Positions 56,501 to 64,000 of a DNA stretch of 64,000 nucleotides are shown piece by piece (position 1 is the first letter of the stretch; each line of letters starts with the position of its first letter). The notes beneath the pieces are model-generated. The model was not told the origin of the DNA. It saw only the letters and a list, made by a program, of their open reading frames with translations, and did not search any database. The stretch comes from Wolfiporia cocos. Taxonomy: Eukaryota; Basidiomycota; Agaricomycetes; Polyporales; Phaeolaceae. The position numbers and the translations under genes were made by a program. The DNA lies in NCBI GenBank assembly GCA_029448655.1, contig JACCLO010000001.1, forward strand, positions 3,224,001-3,288,000, in the 5' to 3' direction.

Positions 56501-56977
56501 GGAGCTCGAGTTCGGCCTAGCCGCCTTCATGACCGACAAAGCACATCAAAACAAGAGGGGGACTGATTGGGCAAGTGTTGGTGACGACTATCGTGCTTTG
56601 CGAGCGATGCGGTAAGTTTCACGCAGCTGAAGTTTATGTGCACACTGATGCATGTTCGTTTTAGTCAATTGCTCTTTCTCGACAACGCAATGCTGTCGTC
56701 ACCTGCGCACACCGCTGGATTACCGCTTCTCATAGTTCTACATCATATTCTCGTGCGCTCCCCAATCCCGCTACCACACTCATTACACGGATGGGCTGAG
56801 GCGGAATACGTCCGATGGGTAAACGAGCACTCAGACGAGGAGTCATGGACTTTAGTGGAGGGTGACCTCACCCATTGGGAGAAGATGTCGGAGGCTGAGG
56901 GAAATGACGTAAGGGAAGCAAATGAATATATTAAGCTGGCACGGGCGGTGCTCAGTAACGCTACCAAGGGCAGGTGA
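53561..56977 (+). CDS. COG5: Conserved oligomeric Golgi complex subunit 5
   Basis: Lobe B subunit of the COG tether for retrograde intra-Golgi vesicle traffic. Fifteen exons: 53561-53567, 53624-53826, 53887-53999, 54051-54358, 54422-54597, 54668-54827, 54895-55037, 55085-55162, 55216-55297, 55359-55479, 55534-55798, 55860-56027, 56080-56312, 56396-56611, 56665-56977; 861 residues, normal for COG5. The N-terminus has the subunit's signature (DHIVFAHPEFDPNEYANAIL), then a coiled-coil (TQAAGVTGLEKSLSSVRSGL, RIQQASDILRRMSRFVILTR). The helical C-terminal part includes NALSRSLEKHARESA, TLTTGYPKLLRLFHSFF and RSVAQNIASSLEGLLSRADG. All fifteen phases agree. Coding exon 1 is 7 nt. It converges with the F-box gene 116 bp downstream. 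Confidence 0.9.
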
Positions 56978-57093
56978 TTCTGCGTGTCCATCCCCAGACT
57001 AGGATCGTCGAGACCAATCAATACTGAGATAGTTCAGAATAGTCTATAACGTGTCGCATCCCGTATCAAGCCTAGCCAAACAGACCCTGTCGA

Positions 57094-59463
57094 TTACGCG
57101 GTAAATTGAAATGGACTGGCGAAGAGGACTTCGTGACGGGTTTCGGAGCCGAGGATGGCATGGTAATCGGCGTGCATGAAGATGTCGCCATCGGCTTCGC
57201 TCGGGAGCTCAATGTCATGTCTGCAAAAACAAATAAGCTGGCATGGTCTCTCAGATGGGAGGAATGACTAACCGTAAGCGCATATGTGCTTCTGTTTCGG
57301 TATACTTCCTGATCGGTACCCCGTGAAAACTATCGTGATCGACGCAAAGAGCACAGCACCAGATGTAACTCCGCTTTAGACCGGCTCGTTCGCGCTCTCG
57401 CAATTCGTCCATCTGGCTTTGTGGGACTAGGCTCCACTCGAATACACCCACCTTGGGATTAATCAAGGGAGTGATCAGTTCTATGTGCATCTGCCGATGT
57501 CGTGTCACTGCGGGGTCGATGGCGGGAATATAGATATCGCTTACCGCTTCGCGCCAGGTTTTGTCCCTAAAGGTGGCATTGCTTAATCTGATATCTAACG
57601 CATCCATGTCTTGCGTCGTGGTCGTCGCTGGGTCCAGGTTACAAAGTTGCACGATGTTGCAGAATCTATCCAGAGCTGTGTCGGCCGGAATCACCAACTT
57701 GTCGAGTTTTGGCCGGCGATCCGACATGACAGAGGACGCGATGAGCTCATACGAGTTTGTTCCCAGATCGTACCAGAACGACGAGTGATTCCTGAGACAT
57801 CTATGGGCAAGAAGACTAGGGAACCGTAGTAAGCCGTCGCAATCTTTGCATCTCACGCAGGTGATGGCAAGGTCACAGACGTCGACACCTTCTGGAGCAG
57901 TAATCTTGCTCTTGACAAGATCTACAAATTGAGACTTGAGATCAGCTTGCCAAGACATGACCAAGTAGGGTAATGAATCCTGCAGCGCGTTGAAAGTTTC
58001 TTGAGTGACCTCGCGCTCGTTTGGCGACTCAATAATGCTGCGAATTTCGGGCATGAAGGCATAGTCCGAGATGCAAGGTTCCATCTGGGCTGCTGCAGTT
58101 GCTCGAACATCGGAGAGCACCTCTTCGAGCGCCTCCGACAGCCATAGAAGGCGAATGACCAACGTGTTTCGTCTTTCTTCCTTGATCCGCCGCTCCTGAA
58201 CCACTTTCATGTGCTCCACGACATCATCGCGGATTTTCTTCCAGACTGTCGGCTTGTAAGAGTGTGACCATGCCAAACGCTCAGTTCGCATTGTACTTAC
58301 CACGCTCCGTCAGAGGGCGAGGAACGCAGACATGTCGGTTCGTTGCAAGACTCGTGTAGCCGCTGGCTTTCATTTTATCAAGCTCTTCGCCCCAGCCCAT
58401 CTCCTCTAACTTGGAAACAATGCTTGCGAACGGGTCAGAACCCGAATGCGGACAACCAAGTACGAAGGCCTTACTGTCGAAGACGCGTACGTCGGATCTC
58501 CTCAAGCTCCACGGCTCTCTCTCCTGCTAGGCTATTCTCCCAATCGCGGCATAATTCGGAGAACTTCCAAGAATATTCAGCAACCGTAGTAATTTGCAGG
58601 CCCTGATGTTCTTACTTCGTTGGTTTGCTGGACTCGCTCTTTCTGTTCTCTTTCGAAGTGCGCTTTCGCTTCTTGATCATGAAGGCTCTCCCAGGTTTGC
58701 TTCACTCGTTCATACTCTGGGCGGTGAAAAGCCCGAGGATATCCGCGATCGCGGGTCTCGATCTAAACAGCATTCAACTGCGGAAGCCAAGATTCATCGG
58801 AATATCTGCACTCACATGGTTGAGCGCTTCGAACATCGAAATGCCCGGAATCCGCGTACGATCACTCCACCGACAGAACCTACGATATTGTCAATACATA
58901 GTTGAACTGGCTTCTCTGACAGCACATACATTTCTAGCTTGCATTCTGAGCAGTACCGAGCGCAAAACTCCCATATCACGGTGCGAACATTCGATTTGAG
59001 ACATCTCTGGGGTATTCAAGTCAGTCACATGAGACAGCATGTAAGAAACAGATGGATGCTTACATGGCAATGTGGAAAGAAAGCGAGATTTGCGTAGGCA
59101 GGTTCACTCAGGAATGACGGACAATCGGGAAGCTTTCCCATATTTGCGCGTGCTGCCCTCCATACGGAGATCGTTTCTCGAGTCATAAGCAGCTGGCGCA
59201 GCGATTTACTCGTCCTGGCCAGATTCAGCAGGTCTTTCGGTTCAAGACAGGAGAAGATCTGGTGATGTACGTTCTCATGCTGAGCCAGAGTGAGAGAACT
59301 TCGTAAATACCTCGAAAAGAATATCCAAGGGCATATCGGGAATATTCTGCAATCCGCCACGTTTTCCTTTGATTGCACGGATGCGAGTAGCCTTTGGTTT
59401 CGCCACCTTCCCGTCTGTATGTGGAACATTTTCTGCAATCTTTTGCTTCTTACGTGGAGCCAT
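57094..59463 (-). CDS. F-box protein of the large Agaricomycete family
   Basis: Probable SCF substrate adaptor. Exons 59463-59311, 59258-59064, 59006-58930, 58879-58816, 58762-58616, 58526-58301, 58245-57273, 57220-57094; 653 residues. A basic N-terminus (MAPRKKQKIAENV) leads to an F-box from about residue 41 (NIPDMPLDILFE, then LEPKDLLNLARTSKSLRQLL). Next come the conserved EPAYANLAFFPHCH and a Cys/His-rich segment (HRCLKSNVRTVIWEFCARYC, SECKLEM), perhaps metal-binding. A charged helical part (FHRPEYERVKQTWESLHDQE) and a long C-terminal domain with Cys/His pairs (CVRCKDCDGLLRFPSLLAHR) follow. Exon 6 is read through, although an in-frame intron inside it is also possible. Substrates unknown. 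Confidence 0.82.
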
Positions 59464-59632
59464 ACTGGCACGATGTCCATCAGCTGCAGTCAGGTGTCAG
59501 ATCACAAGCACTTACTTTCCAGGCTTCAAATTCTGGAGTAGAGGCAATCAGGCAGAACACGGTTGGTCTTAAGTTGGAAGTCCAACAGCAAGCGCCGGCT
59601 CTGGCAGTGGTGGCCACTGGCCACATATGATG

Positions 59633-60349
59633 TAAGATAGACCCAAGTCATACTCAATCACGTCACATGACCAAAATCTGTCACGCCGAGGCAAGTTTGA
59701 CAGAGTGGGCAACTTGCATTTGACATAACAATGGTCAAAGACCATTTGAGTAAAATCTAAAACCTGAGATCTCTTGCAAACACAAAGGTTGAGGATTCTC
59801 AGGTTTTCGATTTTTGATAAAGTGCATCAGTCCCTTCTTATGTGGCTATTTATGTGGCCGGCCCGTCGAATTAGTCAGCATCGCACAATTTAGGAGGATG
59901 ACATTATCCATCGAATATATGCCCAGACATACAGATTGTGTCTTCCAACATGTAGTCTCGAGAGACCATTGCTAAGAGCATACAATCCACAAAGCGAACA
60001 TTCAAAGGTATGATATACTGCCTCGTTATATTGTGAGTTAATTGTTGACGTTTACATAAATTCTATATGCGTTCGCAGATGTTTATGGATGCATACCGCA
60101 AGGGACTCTCTAGCTCCCAAGCAGCTTGGGCGGCGACCATGGTCGTAGAGTGACCCCAGAAGGTGTCTCGGCCAAGCTAGACAATGTAACATAGATTGAA
60201 TCCTTTCATGCCCAGGACAGCACGTGTACTCTGTTTTTGTAATTTACATATCATGTAATAGACAAGTCCTGATCATGCTGGATTAGTCTGCGGCACGTGG
60301 ATGTCACGGTGTGACACCCCCTGGTTGAGTATGACTTGGGTCTATCTTA
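59633..60349. mobile_element. 717-bp TIR element with 5-bp target duplication
   Basis: A 25-bp terminal inverted repeat, TAAGATAGACCCAAGTCATA then CTCAA, is perfect at both ends. The flanks carry TGATG on each side (59628-59632 and 60350-60354), a target-site duplication. There is no transposase frame, so it is non-autonomous. An internal inverted repeat (aaaacctgaga and tctcaggtttt, about 59760-59813) is also present. It sits between the F-box gene start and the acetolactate synthase subunit start, where promoters should be. Confidence 0.82.
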
Positions 60350-60495
60350 TGATGTCAAAGAGACACGTGATCGGCGAAGGCCAAAGGCCGAGGAAACATG
60401 AGCGCTCCCAATATGGCAAGCATGATTGACTCGATTCATGTACAGGCACACTCTCGCAGCGCTCTACCACGTATTGTGGTCTACCAGACGACAAT

Positions 60496-61704
60496 ATGCT
60501 CTATAGTGCTGCATGCAGTCGCGCGGCAGCGCGCGCAGCGTTCGCGTCGCGCCGCTTCTCGACCACCGTGCTCAGACGGTCCGCCGACGCGGGAGAGCAG
60601 GCCCCAAAGCCCCCACCGCCCATTGACGACTCTACGTCTGCCTTGGACTACAAAAGGAGGACGACTCTGCAGCACCGTCCTCCACCCCTGCCGGCGATGG
60701 ACGTGCGGTCCAGGTCGGCGGAGGAGGCGGTCACGAACATCCTCTACAACACGCCCCCGCCGAGCCTCCAGCCGTTCAAGAAGTGCGTGTGGGCTTGTAT
60801 GTGTTATTCTCACCGGTGCTCATGCATATGCTTCCTGCAACAGGCATGTGCTCAATTGCCTCGTGCAGAACGAACCGGGGGTATTATCCCGCGTCTCGGG
60901 CATCTTAGCTGGCCGAGGGTTCAACATTGACTCTTTAGTGGTATGCCGCACAGAAATACGAGACCTCAGTCGGATGTGCATCGTCCTGCGTGGTCAGGAC
61001 GGCGTCATTGAGCAGGCCCGGAGGCAACTCGAGGACCTGGTAATTAAACCCATTGCCTGTCCTGTGATCAGCGCTTATCCACCCCTTCAGGTACCCGTAT
61101 GGGCTGTATTGGATTATACGGACACGCACTGCATCGAGCGCGAGCTGCTTCTTGTCAAGGTCTCTATCCTTGGCCCGGAGTACGTCGAGGAACAGCTGCG
61201 GGGCGGTCCAACACACGAGCCTCGCCGGCTCAATCCAGCACCGGGCGGTTCGCCGAGTGCACATGATGACAAGCTCGAGCGCGAGATGGCCCTCGCGCAC
61301 AACTTCGAGCGCGGGGCTCACCCCGAGCATGAGGTGCACACGCCGCCTCCGCTCACGCCCACCCAGGCACTGCACCTGCGCAGCGACAACCTGAACGCGG
61401 TGTCCACGCTGTCATCGCAATTTGGCGGCCGCATCGTGGACGTCAGCGAGAACAGTGTGATCGTGGAAATGTGCGGCAAGACCAAGAGGGTGGAGGCATT
61501 CTTGTCCCTGCTCAAGCCCTTTGGCGTCTTAGAAGCCGCCCGTACTGGTATGTGCGGTTCTCGGTGCCAATCACGCGTCGAAGCTGACCTTAGTCAACAG
61601 GATTGATGGTTATGCCCCGTACACCAATCGCGAGGTCTGTGGAGGACAGCGATGATACCGAGGATGGCGCCGCTGTTGATGCCAGCCTCCTTCCCCCGGG
61701 CTGA
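60496..61704 (+). CDS. ILV6: Acetolactate synthase regulatory (small) subunit
   Basis: Mitochondrial regulatory subunit of acetohydroxyacid synthase, conferring valine feedback in branched-chain amino-acid synthesis. Exons 60496-60782, 60844-61039, 61091-61547, 61601-61704; 347 residues. The N-terminus is Ala/Arg-rich (MLYSAACSRAAARAAFASRR), a mitochondrial targeting peptide. The ACT domain begins near residue 96 (HVLNCLVQNEPGVLSRVSGI, LAGRGFNIDSLVVCRTEIRD, LRGQDGVIEQARRQLEDL). A fungal-type charged insertion of about 70 residues follows. The C-terminal domain ends SSQFGGRIVDVSENSVIVEM and SLLKPFGVLEAARTGLMVMP. The start is the Met directly opening the targeting peptide. Confidence 0.95.
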
Positions 61705-61971
61705 TCTTTGTGCACGTAAGGTTTTAAACGATATCTGCTATTGATCTACCGTGTATTCTACTGGAAGTGGGAATAGGAACCTCCGTGCAGCGTGCCCAAC
61801 GCAAAGAATGAACGTCGAACGAACAAAATGTGCACCGGCGCGTTTGCTATAGGTACAATAATGCGACTAACAATAACCATACATAAATACAATGTGTATG
61901 CCACGTCCAACGTCCCATCCTGTCAGCGATTATAAGCTTACAAAGTGCACTGCTACAAGCCCGAGACGGAG
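61705..61971. terminator. Convergent 3' region between ILV6 and the PDK1-type kinase
   Basis: 267 bp separate the two stop codons. The sequence includes AT-rich runs (aataatgcgac, atacataaatac) suited to polyadenylation on either strand. No gene is seen. Confidence 0.35.
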
Positions 61972-64000
61972 TCACGTCCGTATTCGAGGAGTGGAAGGTG
62001 AGGCAGTACTTGTACTACCCGAAGCAGGCGAGTCTTGCAATGCTTCACGAATCTTGCGTATCCATGTGCTAGCCATCGCGGGAGTATCAGCTCGGAAGCT
62101 GGGAGACTTTGTGGCCTGGACGCGATAAGAATGAGCCCTGCGAGTACAAACATAGGATTCAGACACGCACCGTCATGACCACAAACTCGCGCTCCCCCTT
62201 TGGCTCAACACTCGAGATTATATGACGGCCGTCCTTCTCCTTCTCACAAGCCTTAATATATAGCTGTACCCTAATCTGTATCCCACGGCCCGGCTTGCGT
62301 TTCAGACAAATAAGCCTATGTGTAGTGAGGATCAGCTCCCGCGTCTTGACCCTCTTCGGAGAGACCGCCATTGCGAGCAGGCGGCTCGCTCGCCTTCTCG
62401 GCGTGGTAGCTTCGACAATAGAGTTGAACAGTATGCTCTCGCCAGCCAGCAGCAGCGCGGTCCTACAGCCTCCGCGTCAGCCTCCGCGTCGCGCGCCAAC
62501 AACCCGTGTCGATCTGGAACTCACAATTCCGAGTCAATTGGGGGGCCGTTGCCCTGGATGGGTGTCTGGGCCCGGTTCCGCCCGCGACTAATGGCGGCGG
62601 CCTCCATCGCTGCTTCCAATTTGTCGACCGGGCTGCCGTCGGACGAGCTCGTCGCGGAGCCTGTCGAGTACGAGTCGACAACCGCCCCCTTCGCCGCGGG
62701 CACGGCGATAGGCTGCGCCTTTACCACCGGCGGAGCGACCGGCGTGGCGCTCGCGCCTTCCGGCTCCTCCTTCGCCTTCTCTTCCCCGTCTTCGGCAATA
62801 GCGCAGCCTGCTACCGCGGGCACTACCGCGGGCACGTCCGCAAAGCGCACCGCGGACGTCCCTTCCGGCACGACCACTTCCACAGCGGGCGGACGGTTCA
62901 ATGTCGCGCCTTCGTCCGGCTTGGCACCGGAGACCGGAGGAAAGACGTAGGGCCGCCGCTCTCCCATGGGTCCCACGTCGTCCAGGAAGACGTGTCCGTT
63001 CGGAGTCGTCGCACCGGCGAGCTCGAGATGGGATCCCTCCCCCTCGGAGGCCCAGCTGATGTCGTCGTCGAGCTCCTCGCCGTCGCCCACGAGCTCGTCC
63101 CACGCAGCGCCGACGTCCTCCCAGTTGCGCACGTTGTTCGGGCCGTCCGTTGGGGGCGTCTTCTTGACCAACCCGGGCTCCAGAGGGGGGACGGGGTCAG
63201 TCCAAAGCGTACCCCAGCCGATCGGAGCGAAGAACGGATGCGCGCGTAGCGCTTGCATGTCGAAGTCGCTCCCAGGAGGTCCAGCTCCCAAACGTTTCGC
63301 CGGATCGCGGACCTGTAAGCGAGTGACTCGGGTGAGCGACTACAAATTTCGCGTGTGGAGATGCGGCGCACCAGCAGTCTCTGGACGAGGTCCTTCGCCT
63401 GCCCGTCGAAGCCATCAGGGAACGAGTACTCGAGCTGCTTAATCTTCTGCCATGTCAGGTACTCCGACAGCCCCTGGAACGCAAAGCGTCCAGCAATCAT
63501 CTGGTATATTATGCAACCTAGGGCCCAGAAGTCCGAGCTATGACATAAAGATAAGCCATCCGATGTAATCGAGGCGAATAATCAGCGCGCACCTTTTGCT
63601 CGTCTCACTATCCTCGAGCAGCTCCGGCGCTACGTATTGCGCTGTGCCCACGAAGGTCTTCGTCCGCTGGCCTGCAGCCAATCAAAGACCGTCAATCAAC
63701 GGCGGCAGAAGCAGGCATCTGGAGCGCACCTCCGGAGTCCAGAATCTTGCCCGTGCCAAAGTCTGTGATCTTGATCCGGAAGGCGTCATCCAATAGCAAG
63801 TTCTCGGGTTTGAGATCGCTGTGCAGAGCGGTGCCGCCAGCTGAGCGTGGCGACGGGCGGAAACGTGAAACCACACTTACCGATGGATCACTCCTTTGGA
63901 ATGCATGTAGCCTAGCGCGTCCACGATCTGTGCGGCGTAGAAGCGGGCGCAGTCTGTGGAAAGGGAGCCCATGCGGGATATCCGGGACTGCAGCTCCCCG
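61972..64000 (-). CDS. PDK1-type AGC protein kinase with C-terminal PH domain, 5' part outside window
   Basis: Master kinase that phosphorylates the activation loop of other AGC kinases (yeast Pkh1/2). Exons 64000-63881 (partial), 63818-63730, 63671-63593, 63537-63372, 63312-62525, 62462-62171, and a last piece ending at 61972. The catalytic loop [21 protein letters not shown], and the activation segment [20 protein letters not shown] are diagnostic of PDK1. [20 protein letters not shown] and [10 protein letters not shown] close the kinase domain. A long Ala/Pro/Glu-rich linker precedes a PH-like domain ([30 protein letters not shown]). The last helix ([12 protein letters not shown]) is encoded at the 3' end, but the final junction near 62138-62170 does not join in frame with standard splicing. 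The P-loop lobe lies beyond base 64000. Confidence 0.88.

Overview
The window looks like a chromosomal stretch of a filamentous basidiomycete, most likely an Agaricomycete. Genes are dense and intron-rich, with mostly 45-70 nt GT-AG introns. There are Agaricomycete-style F-box proteins, a PDK1-type kinase, Mediator and COG subunits, and no operons or Shine-Dalgarno sites. I rebuilt exons by hand from reading frame, splice sites and remembered family conservation; no alignment or transcript was available. Functions are therefore family-level calls.

Left gene block (1-16.6 kb). In order: a zinc membrane dipeptidase running off the left edge (-); a mitochondrial alanine-rich single-span protein (+); a secreted tandem-repeat protein with eight dibasic sites, probably a Kex2-processed peptide precursor (+); an F-box protein (-); a soluble fumarate reductase with a C-terminal cytochrome b5 domain (-); a nicotinamide riboside kinase (-); and a bacterial-type mannose-1-phosphate guanylyltransferase with a coiled-coil N-terminal extension (+).

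Repeat island (about 16.6-34.3 kb). I found no intact gene here. It holds a foldback-type inverted repeat built of 86-bp units, two families of tRNA-derived SINE-like repeats (one with an internal 22-bp satellite expansion, one as a head-to-head pair), a 30-bp satellite and a decayed coiled-coil gene. It reads as CpG-poor compared with both flanks.

Right gene block (34.4-64 kb). In order: a small protein with an XRCC4/PAXX-like layout (-, tentative); an amino-acid permease (+); a 262-bp MITE; an aldo-keto reductase (+); UCH37 (-) and MED31 (+) sharing a 163-bp divergent promoter; a triose-phosphate-translocator-family transporter (+); a Zn2Cys6 transcription factor (+), followed by about 4 kb without resolvable genes; COG5 (+); a second F-box protein (-), convergent with COG5; a 717-bp terminal-inverted-repeat element with a 5-bp target duplication; the acetolactate synthase regulatory subunit (+); and a PDK1-type kinase (-) running off the right edge.

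The genes do not form one pathway and no biosynthetic cluster is visible. The most unusual items are the Kex2-type repeat precursor, coding exons of 7, 12 and 13 nt, the foldback element, and the SINE whose internal monomer expanded into a satellite.
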